Source of the DNA: Urechis unicinctus
Lineage: Eukaryota; Annelida; Polychaeta; Xenopneusta; Urechidae
Length of the DNA stretch: 64,000 nucleotides
Assembly (NCBI GenBank): GCA_034190875.2
Contig: CM067350.1
Span: 24,418,368-24,482,367, forward strand
Direction: 5' to 3'
This document shows, in pieces, positions 1-12,312 of the stretch. Numbering within the stretch: position 1 is the first letter of the stretch; every line of letters starts with the position of its first letter. The notes under the pieces were generated by a model. That model had not been told where the DNA came from. It did not search any database and saw only the letters and a program-made list of their open reading frames with translations. A program made the translations under genes and the position numbers.

Positions 1-117
1 TGCTTTATCATTACTTTATCACGGGGGATACTGGCTGATGTGCCCCGATATTTCTTGTCGATACGCTTCGTGATTAGTACCAATTTCTTTTTCATTTTTC
101 TGTGACTTTTCTTTCAG

Positions 118-1636
118 TTAACACTCATGAACTACATGATTGAAGGGGGTGGATCTTCTACCTTCATGAAGTCACGCCGTTGGCTTACTCATACCCCGAG
201 GCCAGTCACAAGCTGCTGCAGATGCTCACTGACGTCATCGTCCGTTACCTTGTCAACCAAGTCCGCGCTGGCGCTCAGGTATAAATAAATAGATACCCAA
301 ATACAATAAGTCAAACAGGTGTTTCAATTGTCATTGTAAAATCACGTACCTTGTATAAAATGTCACACAACTGTTCCTTGTGTCGAAAAACATGAACATG
401 TCAATCCATCAAAAACGTGTGAGTCATATTGCTTTTGGCAAATACTTAAATGACTCACACATTGCATTATAAACACTTGAAAATGACATATATTTATGTC
501 ATATTGTTATATTTTTTAAAGTTTAAGATGAGTTTTTTATGTTTCCATTCATTGGTGTATGTGCAGATGCTCCAGCTCTTTGAGGCCCATGGCGTCTTCC
601 TTACTCAGAAACAATTCAAAACATTTGGCTTGCCGTATTACATCCAAATCCTAAACAGGGTCAGACAAACTCTTACAAAACAAGGTGTTCCACATGTACC
701 GATGGTGAGTATCTGTATTATTCCTTGCTTGACACAACCAACTTTCGGTGCAACAACCAGAAACAGCACGTGTTTAATCATTTTACGTTCTCTAAAGAGT
801 AGACTTCGATTGTCGAATTGCCTGTTATGACGATGGTTTTCTATAACTCTTTGTCACAGAACATCTTCGCCAAGGATTGCCATTACGCTCTTAAGGATCT
901 GTCCGAAAGTGGATATGACGCAATTTCTCTTGATTGGTCAATCGATCCTGCTGTTGCCAGGTAACAATTTAAAATCTTTAAACAAAGATTGTTCACAATA
1001 AATGTGAAATGTAACATTTCAGGAGTGAAGAACACCTATTCTTAACATTAAATCGACAAGACTCAATGTTAAAGCTTTAATTATTGCATAAGTGTATTGA
1101 CTTCAATTTCTTGTTGCGTTCAGATCCCAGACAGGGCCTAACATCACACTACAAGGCAATTTGGACCCATGCGCACTTTACGGCAGCAAGGTAAACAGTG
1201 GTTCTAACTAATGAACATAAGTTGTAACTTAATACTAGCTGAAATAAGTCAACGCCACATGAAACTGCTTTCACATGTGTACATTAGTTTATAATCGTAA
1301 TAACAGAAACAGTTGACAAACAACTCATTATCAATTAAGTGAATTTAAACTATTGTACACCTTCATGGTGAGGCGCATTGCATCGATTGGCGACTTTGAC
1401 TCGTAACGGCCACGGACTCGAACCTGGTAGTGGCGATATATGTAAAAGAATATATTTTTGGTTGCCTTTAGGAAAGCATCAATGCCGCTGTAAAAGAGAT
1501 GATCGGACAATTCGGAACACATCGCTACATTGCCAATCTCGGCCACGGCATCTATTTGGATACGGACCCAGACCACATGGAAGCCTTTGTAGATGCTATT
1601 CACGAACATTCAGAAGAATTAATTAACAGAAAATAA
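118..1636 (+). CDS. UROD: Uroporphyrinogen decarboxylase, 3' part (5 exons; 5' exons outside the window)
   Basis: This is the C-terminal half of UROD, the cytosolic haem-pathway enzyme that decarboxylates uroporphyrinogen to coproporphyrinogen. Exons are 118-278, 567-704, 860-960, 1124-1190 and 1472-1636, each bounded by AG/GT and joining in phase. Family landmarks are visible: [11 protein letters not shown] (with the substrate-site Tyr), [20 protein letters not shown] and IANLGHGI (with the C-terminal active-site His), ending at TAA 1634-1636. An AATAAA follows at 1698. Exon 118-278 contains a break. Up to the RRWL codons (ending at 186) one frame matches UROD; after that the match ([12 protein letters not shown]) is in the next frame, as if one T were missing near 184-187. 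With that base the exon would be 162 nt and phase would be kept. It is either a sequence error in a short T run or a real lesion. Family identity is very sure. Confidence 0.95.
1372..1440 (-). repeat. Possible tRNA-derived SINE fragment in the last UROD intron
   Basis: Read on the minus strand, the segment contains GGTTCGAGTCC, a perfect RNA polymerase III B-box. It lies in the intron between UROD exons ending at 1190 and starting at 1472. No intact tRNA cloverleaf was found, so a decayed SINE is the likeliest reading. Confidence 0.35.
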
Positions 1637-1697
1637 CTTATATATTACCATTAAACTTGCTTCAAATCTAGTCTTAAATCACATACGGCGAAAAAGA

Positions 1698-1703
1698 AAT
1701 AAA
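1698..1703 (+). terminator. Polyadenylation signal of UROD
   Basis: A canonical AATAAA lies about 60 nt after the UROD stop codon. Confidence 0.7.
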
Positions 1704-2545
1704 TGTTTTATTTATAAATTCATCTTTGTGTTATGTATGTGAGCAAGATTGAATATGACAATTAGATGTATTTGGGTGGACTCGTACAGAATGGTAATCA
1801 AACGCCGGATTTCATTGGAGCTAAAAAGTAGGCTCTAGATGCCATTAGTTACTTAGGATACTCAATTGGTTTAACGATAGGTGTTTTGAAAGAAATATAT
1901 TTTGAGAGTTTAATCAGTAAGCGACACTGGTTATTAGCGCCTCCAATATACAATTCAGAATAGCACAGTCTGTCACTGTCAGCTTGCAAATAGCTATTTT
2001 GAACCAAGTGGAGCTTGCGCTCAACAAGGGAGAACCCGATCGACTGTTGGTCTGTTGGGCAACTTGCAAGCAACGCAACATGAGTTGTAAAACTCCAGTT
2101 ACGACACGAAAGCTGACACAGCACCGACCGCGTGTTTAAATTTAGATATATAAGCATTATTTTTGTCATCGTTTGAAAGAAAATTTATCCAGATCAATGG
2201 TACTTGTATCGAGTGAAACCAATTTGACCAAACTTCGAGAGGGGTTCAATTTCCTATTGAATGCGCTTCTCTTCTCATACATCCGGCGTGGTTGATATGT
2301 AGTGAATTCAATAACCCGTAGTGACCGTTATGACGTAGATTGAATAAGACCACTGTACATAACCTGATAACATAACCCTTAGGCACCGTTAGCACATTAT
2401 CTTAAATGATCAGCAAACATTGATCGAGGAAACCAAGGTTTATATATTGCACAGAGAGTAACAAGTAAGTAAGCAGTGTTCGAGTTGACCGATATTTTCA
2501 GTAAACTCGAGTTCGTGGGCAAATTAGCAGATAAAGCTTTACACA
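1704..2545. other. Intergenic, no gene seen
   Basis: Only short AT-rich open frames without recognisable protein similarity are present between the UROD polyadenylation signal and the low-complexity block. Confidence 0.6.
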
Positions 2546-2912
2546 GGGGGGGGGGGGGGGGAGGGGGAGGGGGCAGTGGGCACCGGTACCGTCAATCAGT
2601 CGTATCAATCGACTCAGTCGTAATGATCGACCTGGCCGTGCGTCAATTGGTTCAAGGCGAGGATCACGGAGTAGTGGTTTCTTGGGGAGATGATGATGAT
2701 GATAATGATGATGATGATGGTGATGTTGAGGAGGAAGAGGAGGAGGAGGAGGAGGAGGAGGAGGAGGAGGAGGAGGAGGAGGAGGAGGAGAGGAGGAGAA
2801 TGCGAGTGATAATTTCAATGATAGTGCCAATGATGACGAAGATGATGATGACGATGGTGACGATGATCACCATCTTTATTGCTTTTATGATCATCATCAG
2901 CATCATCATCAT

Positions 2913-2952
<40 letters not shown>
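2546..2952. repeat. Low-complexity block: poly-G, GAT, GAG and ATC tracts
   Basis: A run of about 16 G with further G5 blocks (2546-2573) is followed by GAT repeats (about 2690-2720), a pure GAG/GGA purine tract (about 2727-2800) and an ATC tract (about 2890-2952). The long frames here (poly-Glu, poly-Ser, poly-His) are translations of the tracts, not genes. The G and GA runs could form non-B DNA. Confidence 0.9.
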
Positions 2953-4410
2953 CAATATGCGATATGTAAAGTACACCAAACATAACGAGAGATCGATTGT
3001 TATGATACAATGACAATCTCTGGGCACAACTTCGCAAGTGTGAATTTGGATCCGGCGTGAAACTAGCTCTGGCTCTGTGGGATGTGGTATGTTGTCTAAG
3101 TTGATATTGTTGTAACAACAGACCTTGAATCTGGGCTGCCTTTTGAGTTTTTTGTTTAATAATGCATCCTGTTGTCAATATTTTGCCTTTCTTCAAAAAC
3201 ACATGTTACCTCATTTATATCGAACGTATTTTCAGCAATTTGCATCATCAATGTATTTGTTTCACACAATATATGTTCATTCTATTCTTTCGAAACCAGG
3301 AACTTCGATAGGAATAAAGTATGATTCTAGTCGCTTTCAACCAGCTTCACGACGTCCTCTGTCCGTCTGTCGTCTTATTGAACAACTGTTGAGTGGTCAG
3401 AACACCTGACAGAGACTAATCAACTCGATGTTGAAAGTTGGATTATAATTCTCCTTGAGGAAGGATTATGACGGGTGAACACTCACTAATTGACTCCGTT
3501 CAGGGTATCAAGATAAGACATGTCACCAGGGGCAGATAAAACTGGAGTTTTGTTTATAAAGGTAGATTAGAGTTTAACGGGTCATGTGCACAGGGTGCCT
3601 GACTTCTGCTCTATCATTAGCTCAATAGCTGTTAGAGAATGTAAACATTTCAGTGTGCTAGGTGGGATTTGATGATATTGTAACTAGGTTTGCTGTTGGG
3701 CGGCGAGTGGTGGCCACCGCGAGGAGGCTGATAGTGGAAGATTGGCGCGCTTAGTGACAAGCTGTCGTCTGCTCAAATATGGTTATCTATCAGACGACGA
3801 TCTAATTCCATATGACACATAGGGAGTTCAAGTGAGGTGTCTTCTCTATTTTGAGTCACCCGAACCGAGGTTTTCTGTGCGATTTTTTCGGTAAATAAGA
3901 GCTATTTTAATGAATTATTTTGACTGTGATAAAGTTTTTCAGAATTGCTCAACCGAGGAATTTTTTTCGGGTTCGATTTTCCCCGCGAAAATTTGCTATA
4001 GCAAATCGTCAACCTTTGTAATAATCTGTCAACCGCAAAAGAGAGATTGTTATTTAATCGATTGTCACGTAGATGGCCGATGGAACTGGTCAGATGCATA
4101 GTTTTAATTCTTGTAATGGGAATGAGGCAGATCTGACATCAGTTTGGAGGTCATGAACTCTGGTATCTAGTTCTTAGTTACATCGATGCTTTTCCGTAAC
4201 TAAAGTATATTTATTACTATGATAGTTTCGTGAATTTTTCGTGTTGCTCTTGATGCAGCGATATGTGACCGTTATGATAACACCTTTAGAGACGAGCCGT
4301 AAAGTGTCACGTTATGACGAAACATCATTTCACATTTCAACGTCATATATTACAGTGATTACAGTGAATTCATTTCCGGCCAATACTACATTCCTAAGAC
4401 CAACATGACC
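2953..4410. other. Intergenic, no gene seen
   Basis: The stretch is AT-rich single-copy sequence. Short frames have no family motifs, splice-consistent structure or codon pattern. Confidence 0.55.
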
Positions 4411-4722
4411 AACCATAGCCCCTCATCTCCCACCATAGCCCCTCATATCCAACCATACACCATAGCCCCTCATCTCCCACCATAGCCCCACATCTCCCAC
4501 CATAGCCCCATCTCCCACCATAGCCCCACATCTCCCACCATAGCCCCATCTCCCACCATAGCCCCACATCTCCCACCATAGCCCCATCTCCCACCATAGC
4601 CCTTCATCTCCCACCATAGCCCCACATCTTCCACCATAGCCCCATCTCCCACCATAGCCCCATCTCCCACCATAGCCCCTCATCTCCCACCATAGCCCCA
4701 CATCTCCCACCATAGCCCAACA
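4411..4722. repeat. Minisatellite, about 17-20 bp unit
   Basis: Tandem units built on CTCCCACCATAGCCCC alternate between lengths near 17-18 and 20 bp, giving about 16 copies. The minus-strand frames rich in GYGGRW are translations of the repeat. Confidence 0.92.
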
Positions 4723-5061
4723 TTTCACCTACCAGAGGCCCACATCACCTCAGCCCTGCGCGGACGTATCATTTCACAAAAACGTTCGATTGTCTCGTAC
4801 CGCAATTGTTGGCAAATTTGTCAGATCATTCGGAGAATAAACCGCTGGTTTTAGCAACTAGATAACAACATATATCGAGAGCCTATGAACCAATTTCGTG
4901 TATCGCTTTGAAAGTTTACTGATTGATGCAGTTCTTTAAAAAATGCCACCTATATATCGATATTCCGAAAAAAATCGTGACGCGATTACCACCATATTGG
5001 TAAATATGACGTCGCATGATATTTGTAGATTGTTGCATTGCGTTGGATTCAGTCGTTGTAG
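4723..5061. other. Intergenic, no gene seen
   Basis: Nothing recognisable lies between the minisatellite and the palindrome at 5062. Confidence 0.5.
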
Positions 5062-5152
5062 GACGTCTACGTAGACGTCTTGTAGGGCTAACATCACCCA
5101 TCACAGGCTAACATCACCCATCACAGGCTAACATCATCCATCACAGGCCAAC
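5062..5152. repeat. Perfect 18-bp palindrome followed by a short tandem repeat
   Basis: GACGTCTACGTAGACGTC (5062-5079) reads the same on both strands. It is followed by four imperfect copies of an about 20-bp unit containing GGCTAACATCACCCATCA. Confidence 0.85.
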
Positions 5153-6719
5153 ATCACCATGATTCAAACGCCAACCTTATCAATTATCAGCTGGGTTCTC
5201 TGTCAACACGTGCAATAATAAGGTCAAAGGAAAGCGACTATCGTTAATTATTCTTTGCGAGACTCTAGTGCGGCAACTCAAAGGCGATTCCTAGAAGTCA
5301 TTAATACCAAACCGAACTGACCCCAGTCATTAGCTCAGGCAACCAGTGAACAGGAAGTGTTTCACCCTTGAAGAGATGTTTCATTTATTCATGATACACA
5401 GTACAAACGTTATCCCCTTAACGGAAATAACTGCAACATTGCTCTGCGGCTTTGAAGGAGCGTTTCTTATTTATGCGTCGTTGAGGACCAGGCAACCTGA
5501 GAGTGGCGTCTAATTACTGCTGGTGGGCGGGGGTCATATATTTTCAAACTGGCTAACCGCTGGAGTGTTAAAGTTGATCTACGGGCGACCTAATCCTACC
5601 CTACGGATAAATAATGAACGTCCACTAAGCATCTGAGAGCTCCCCTCTTGTCAAACCCATATACCCCACCGGTTGTTAACTCACTTGTGGCCGTACCGGA
5701 AGCCACTCAAAAGGCTACACACACTAGAGGCAGTTGTTCTGTAGAAATCGTTTGTTTCATTTGTTAGTGGCTTGCGTACACAATACCCGAATTGACATTG
5801 TACTTACGTGGGACTTTTTGGGTGTTTTTCCAGGTCAGGGTGTGGCAGAATTGATCATTATTATGTCCCTGAGAATAAACAAACGTAAGCAATAAACATT
5901 CTTGGCTTCTCTGTGGGGTTAATATAAATAGCGGAACGGAGAATATCTGAGGCATTAACAAAAGGAGACAAAGATAATCACATCTCACAGCTGTCAAAGA
6001 GATTCAGAGGTAGATCAAGTAAGAAAAGTCTAGCCTAAATAGCATTCACATCTTCAGATTGACAAAGCACATTGTGTAATTGATAGTAATTTAATTGTTT
6101 AATGAGTTAATGTACTTCCTGTAATTTGTTTTTGTATAGCATGAGTTGTTATCTAATACCTATTTGTAAATGTATGCCTGTCTGGCTGACAATCTGTCTG
6201 TCTGTCTTTTCTGTACACACCTGTACTTCTCTGGGAATATTCCAGGAAGCTCCGTGGAAGTCATGTTAAATGTAATGGCGTATTTGAATAATCTCCGAGG
6301 TCATCAGAGGTCGTAGGATGATGACAAATGAGATCAATAGTGGTTATTGCCTCCGGGAGTAAACAGCGTGTTATAATTTGCCATGTACCAAAAGGAGGCT
6401 GTCGACAGCGCCGCGTAGTGTAAGATTTTGAGTATGCACATTATGATTGCCTTGCGTTATGGCAATCATATCGGTGGTGGTCAAGGGTGGAGTCAAGTCA
6501 AGGGATAGGGTGCAGTAAAGGTCTGAATGGCTAAACACGGCGGAGATCACAGTAAAGTCAAGGCTGGAATTAAGATGCCAATAATGTTTTTCCCTGGTAA
6601 AGAACACCAGATATTCTACTGGTCTCTGATTTTTTTCCTGAGTCAGTAATTCTATAAAACACTTACTTCAAGGAATTTGATAATACAGCTTTCACACCAT
6701 AGAGTGAAGAAAAGGACAG
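5153..6719. other. Intergenic / upstream region of the GPCR gene
   Basis: No exon could be supported. Sequence just upstream of 6720 would hold the 5' untranslated region and promoter of the GPCR, but no clear core promoter element was identified. Confidence 0.5.
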
Positions 6720-9375
6720 ATGCCCGAGGAGCAAGTGATTATGGATCCAGAGGCTGCTGGCAGGTATGAGAATGACTACATGTATCCTGGTCATGGAACC
6801 AAGTCGAATAGAACTGACGTAGACACTGTCCTGTACACCTGCCTCCTCACTCCAATTATACTCGTGACAGAAGTAGGTGAGATGAGCAAGTCAATATCAC
6901 TCCTTGGTTGTCAAAGAGAGACAGTTGATTAAGTCTATCATTATCCTCGTTAAAACAGGTGTGATACAGTGGAACCTGGCCAATTTCACCCTAAGTACTT
7001 GGTAAAGTGTTCGTTAATTACAGCACCCTATGATGGTTGTTATAATCTGAACTATAAGAAAATAGATCCGTTATATGCTCGTGTCCATTTCATATGACTT
7101 ACAAAATTTATGTTTAATCCGACATAAAGTGTGATTGAGTGAGTTGAAAATGTAGGGTTTTACATCCGTTAAAGCCATTTCGTTATCTTACAGATTTTAG
7201 CCATTCTGAATGTGTGTGTGTCATACCATACAGGAAACATTCTCATCCTCATGTTATTTATAAGGACTCGGTCGCTGCGTACGACGGGAAACTATTTCCT
7301 TATCAGTCTCTGTTGTGCCGATCTGGTGGTGGGGGTGTTCGTTATGACGCTCTACGCCGTGTTCAATATAACTCAGTAAGTACCATCTCACATCAACCAC
7401 TAAGTACCATCTCACATCACTCACTAAGTACCATCTCACATCACTCACATCACTCACTAAGTACCATCTCACTAAGTACCATCTCACATCAATCACTAAG
7501 TACCATCTCACATCACTCACTAAGTACCATCTCACATCACTCACTAAGTACCATCTCACATCACTCACATCACTCACTAACTACCATCTCACTTAGTACC
7601 ATCTCACATCACTCACTAATTACCATCTCACATCGCTCACTAAGTACCATCTCACATCACTCACTAAGTACCATCTCAAATCACTCACTAAGTACCATCT
7701 CACATCAATATCACAAATTATAACAGAACAGTTTTCGTTATGATAAACGTGATGATGTAAGAATCATAACGCAATACTACCCCGCCTTTGTTTTGTCGTT
7801 CACTCCTCGCTTGAGAAGAAGCGTTGTTTCATTCGACAACCTAACCATCTCTCAACAATTCAATGTAACGATGCTCACATATTTCTATTACGATGAGCCT
7901 ATACGACCAAATGAAGGAGATTTTCGCTGTTCATCATGTGTATTTCAGCCTAATAGTAATCAGCATATTTTTCGACCAAGTAAAATTTGCATTATAAAAT
8001 ACAAGACGCATCTTTTACTTGCTGCGTTAAACGTAGTAATAATGTAGAAACAATCGATCCCTGATTGCCTTACATGACCCTCATTCATCACCGCTTGGAT
8101 AAGTTTGTAAGAACGTTCATTAATCGAATATATGTATATGTAATCAGGTCGTGGCCAGGTGGTATTGAGTTATGTTACCTGTGGATGTCAGCTGATTGCA
8201 TTTCAAGCACCACCTCCTACTGGACGCTGCTGGCCATGGCTTGTCATCGTCTGCATGCGGTTCTCCGACCTCTTCATCATCGAGTCGACGCTGCTGCTCG
8301 AAAACGACGAGTACTTCTGACAATAAGCCTAGTTCGTGTTATTCTGATATACGGAAAACCTGTCTTGAGCGGGTGATCATGCGGCTTGGTATAAGTGTGC
8401 ATTATTAGCAGGTGTTCATGAACAGCAGTTGTTGTTCTCAATCCTTGATAAACAGGTGTCCGCTAAACGCACGTGTCCGCCAAGCCAGGTTTTGCAATAT
8501 TTATTGGCGAAAAATATTCACTACAAATTGACACAGTATTCCACCAAATTGCTTTGATTGTCTTGTTTGGATAGACGTGGCTGGTTCTTTGTGCATATTG
8601 GCTTCCAAGTAACTATGGAATCCGCGCGGCGCTTGGGGTGAGGTCGGACGGATATTGCGAGGTAGCGGGACCTAAGGAATTCATCCTGGCCACCAGCATC
8701 ATGGTTTATAATCTACCCGTAGTAATCACGATGATAGTGTATGTCATTACAATGCAAGTGGTTTACAAGGCCATGAACAACACCATTGAAAAACAAATTG
8801 AGAAAAAGCCCACCACGTCGACTTTGCCTCATATCTTTCAAAGAAATAAGTATACTTTGGAACAGACAAAAGACAGTGGCGAGGCAGGTATATGGCGGGC
8901 GAAAAATTATGATCTGAATGCAACTTTTTCACCAACATTTGCTGACAATCTCTCTTCTCAAAAGGGAGAACAATTACCGGAAACAGACCATAGATCAACG
9001 AAGTTGTCCAATCATAAAACTCCGACAAGTGACTCAAAGGTAAGGTCGAGCGTTTACAGCCAGGCACTTTCTACGACACACATCTTTTCAAGCATCTCTT
9101 CACGTCCAGTTAGCACTGAGTATGCGCAGCGTGTTTGTCAACAACACCGTGCAGTACGCATGCTCGGTATGATTCTTGTCTGCTTTTTGTGCTGTTGGTT
9201 GCCATGGAACTGCACATGGGCAATCACGTGGTATTTACCAGACCTCGTTTCTGATTGGCTGTTGCAAGTCGCATGCTGGTTTGCTTATGGGAATTCTATG
9301 ATGAATCCTTTTGTGTATTGCTTTAGTAATTCCCTGTTCCGAGCAGCAACGAAGAAGACCTTTCACTGTCGATAA
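6720..9375 (+). CDS. Class A GPCR, muscarinic/histamine/aminergic-like (4 exons, 427 aa)
   Basis: A seven-transmembrane plasma-membrane receptor probably binding a small amine. Exons are 6720-6876, 7234-7375, 8148-8331 and 8575-9375; all phases agree (1284 nt). Visible landmarks: Asn54 (1.50) in VGNILIL; Asp82 (2.50) in CCADLVVG; extracellular Cys109 and Cys189; Asp116 (3.32, the amine anchor) in LWMSADC; Trp163 (4.50); Pro209 (5.50); CWLPWN at 368-373 with the Asn at 6.52 typical of muscarinic receptors; Tyr399 (7.43); NPFVY at 405-409. Loop 3 is long, about 125 residues, and Ser/Thr-rich. An NRT glycosylation sequon lies in the short N-terminus. The DRY triplet is replaced by His-Arg-Leu (133-135). 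The third donor (GTTCGT) is weak; it was chosen because it aligns ISL-TW with TM4. The ligand cannot be told from sequence alone: acetylcholine, histamine or an orphan ligand are all possible. Confidence 0.9.
7370..7722 (+). repeat. Minisatellite at the 5' end of GPCR intron 2, built from the exon-intron junction
   Basis: Units of about 24 bp containing CACTCACTAAGTACCATCTC repeat about 14 times, with some 12-bp partial units. The real junction is ACTCA/GTAAGTACCATCTC; the copies carry the same sequence with the donor G changed to C, so they read CTAAGT (or CTTAGT, CTAACT). Confidence 0.92.
7723..8147 (+). other. Remainder of GPCR intron 2
   Basis: This is non-repetitive intron sequence up to the acceptor GTAATCAG at 8140-8147. 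The open frame at 7793-8047 shows no motifs. Confidence 0.6.
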
Positions 9376-9421
9376 TTTATCCCCATAATTCTTGTATGTC
9401 GAGTTAGTTAACTGTCTCGTG

Positions 9422-9427
9422 AATAAA
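9422..9427 (+). terminator. Polyadenylation signal of the GPCR gene
   Basis: AATAAA lies about 47 nt downstream of the GPCR stop codon. Confidence 0.65.
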
Positions 9428-12312
9428 TACCACTTAAGTGTAAAATGACAGTAACGAAAATATGCATTTAATATAACCATCCATTAATGATGTCAACTTA
9501 ACATATTTCCCCAACACCATTACCTTCGCCACCTTCCATTCATTTCTTCAATCACCAACATTCCATCTTAACTGCGAAAAACCTCACTTGGTGTGGACAA
9601 AAACTATTTGCCAAGGCTGTAAGGAGAATACGTATTTGGTATATAGTTCATTTATTCATCTGATGTGTACTGCTGGATGTGCATGTAAAATAGTATTTTT
9701 AGCTTATTATTGTATAATTGCGAAGTACCATGACAGTGAATTCGACTAACAGCATATGTGTCATTTCGCTTTGTGAACATGACAGAAGTTTGCGGATATA
9801 TACCAATGATATATACAGTAATATTCAGGAAAATGTCACGTAACAAATATTAGTACTGACCACTATAGTCTAAAAACAGGAATCAAATACCAAGATTAGT
9901 AAAGTGAGTGTCATTTCGGCTTAACTTTTTTTTTAAAGCCAAAACGTCCATAAAAAGCGGCGGATTTTCAGCGGACCTGAGCACGTGTTCTCCCTATGGA
10001 TCGTAACAAAACAAACGAAACAACAGCTTTTTATCAGTACATGCCCTGACGCACTTGTCCGACTTAACTTGATGGATCATTTATTAACATGCTTGATAGC
10101 GGAAACGTTATGCGTTGTTTGCTAGTGATGAGATCATGAAAGCTCCGGTCGGACTGTAGTTAACCCATATACTGTTCTGCTCGAGGAGCAACCCATCCAG
10201 CGCTGAGAGTTATATTTCGAGCGTCTTCACCTTCTCATCAATGTTGTGTACTTACGTATCCACATTTATCGAGAATCAAGATGAATATCTTGGAGATATG
10301 ACGTCATATTATGTAGTTTTAAGGGCAGGGCCCTTAAGTTTATAGAGGTAGAATACAGGTGCCGCGCGACGGGGTATGTTTTCTCCGCCTCTCTGCTTGT
10401 GCGCGAGATTTGTTGGGCCCGTTTTGCCCTTTGTAAGACGGGTACGGGTTTTCGAGGTCACGCGGGTATCCAGAAGTGTTATTTTTGTTTTTTAATTGTC
10501 AAGGCGATATCGTTGAATACATATCCCTCTCTAAGGTAGGTATTGCCAAATGATAAGCAACAGTTTCGCGCAGCAACCGTTTTTGTCATTCAAAACAAAC
10601 ACGGACTTTTCCAAATTTGTCCGGCCGGATTAAATCGCATTCGACGAAATCTCACACGTACACTAATTAAACGTGTTCAAAAACATTCATATAAGGGAAA
10701 ATCCTTCTACATATGAGCATTTGTGTGAGTATCGTATATGATTAGAAGTCGTGTAGGATCATGAATGCTTAAGGCATTATTAGCTATTGATCACGCTTTG
10801 TGATAAGGGAGGTTTTGAAGCTGATAAGAAGTACGCTGGCGGGTGATCAGGACTAAGATTGCGCTCTAGAAATATCATGGGCGCGAAGGTCAATTGTTTG
10901 ACGCATCATGTTATGTATGAGATCGATCGATACTAGACAACTGGTCGATACGAAGGGGTTACATAGCAGAAGTGAGAAAGGTGAGCTAAGCAATGACCGA
11001 AGGGGACTTATAAGCGCGACAATGGTATGCAACTATGTTGACACGGTTTCAAGTTTAAGTGGAGCTGGCGACCAAGTGAACCCACCTCGTTTTAAAGATT
11101 TCACCTACTTCATCAAGCCCATCTCAAAATAGTCAGACCCCAAGCCCAAAGTGTACTCAAGATATACACATCCAGCAGGAAACAAATGCTGTTCGCTATT
11201 TTTGATCACGATGAGTTCTGGGGTTGCTTTCATTCGTCTTGATTCTGGATCACTGATTCCTTTGTTGATTTGAGTCCAATTGTCCCCAGTTATGCTGGCT
11301 TAACATATTCGTGGTGACGATTTTCTAATCCGAGATGGCTGCAGGGCGCAGGGCTTTGAAATTCATCGGCCATCATCTAAATCAAGGAGTACATATAACT
11401 CCTTGTGTAAATGTACCACTTGAATGTTGATAAGAAGAGTATGCATCACAATGAGTGACCGCGAGTTTTAATCTGCTACGCGGCGCCACGGAGCAATGCG
11501 GTCCCTCGCCCGCTTCCGATAGTCTAATACACACGGTTTACACAGTAGATTGAATACTACGTTTTTTTATCGACACCTTTCGAGTTATATCGTTGACATC
11601 CTTGGAGGAAATCATCACTTATGGATAATTACGGCCGTCAGACCATATAGCAATTGAAAATAGAGCTGAAGAAGCGAAATGCGAAGCTCAGCGGACGGAA
11701 AATTAACTTATTGAAAGGTGAGTTGTAATCGTTTTCTCGATCCGTATATTTTGTGTTTACGTTGGGATGACTCACTAATCTGACCCAGTTCCTTCCGTGT
11801 AATCACCCTCTTCCTTTCTTATTAATTGTTTTTATGCTATTTCGTCTCCCCTTCGGTCAGATAATCTGATGCAGTTGTTTTATAAATAACAAGAACACCG
11901 GGTTAGTGTCCTTCCCTGACACCCACCATTCTACCTAGTTAAATACAAGCAGAAGCCTGGGTATGGGGATTATTGGGAAACTGCTTGTACTCGCCACATG
12001 TATTACCCAGTCAAATACAGTTGTGGTTTATTGAGGTGGTGTCATCTTTTCTGCAGGCTTGAAGCTTATGATCGCAACAACAACTTCAATGGAGTAGAAG
12101 ATGTTGGCCAGGAATACCCCATCAACACACCTGGGGGAACCAAGCAATATCCTGATTGATTATTTGTAGGCTTACCAGTTTATACCAATGTATTTTTACT
12201 ACTGATAAAGTATCAGTTATGAATGATTATCAGCAAGAATTTTTATCACATTACCTCTGTATTTGTTTGAGTAAAAAGTCAGCCAAGTTGATTATGCTTA
12301 TGTGTTCTAAGC
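9428..12312. other. Intergenic, no gene seen
   Basis: This gap of almost 2.9 kb holds only short frames without family signatures. No array or mobile element was recognised. Confidence 0.5.

Noticed and set aside
2476..2985. Long open frames rich in Glu, Asp, Ser and His
   Set aside because: They translate GAG, GAT and ATC tracts on both strands and have no non-repeat protein content.
4394..4728. Overlapping minus-strand frames with GYGGRWG repeats
   Set aside because: All three frames are open because the minisatellite unit lacks stops; no flanking coding sequence.
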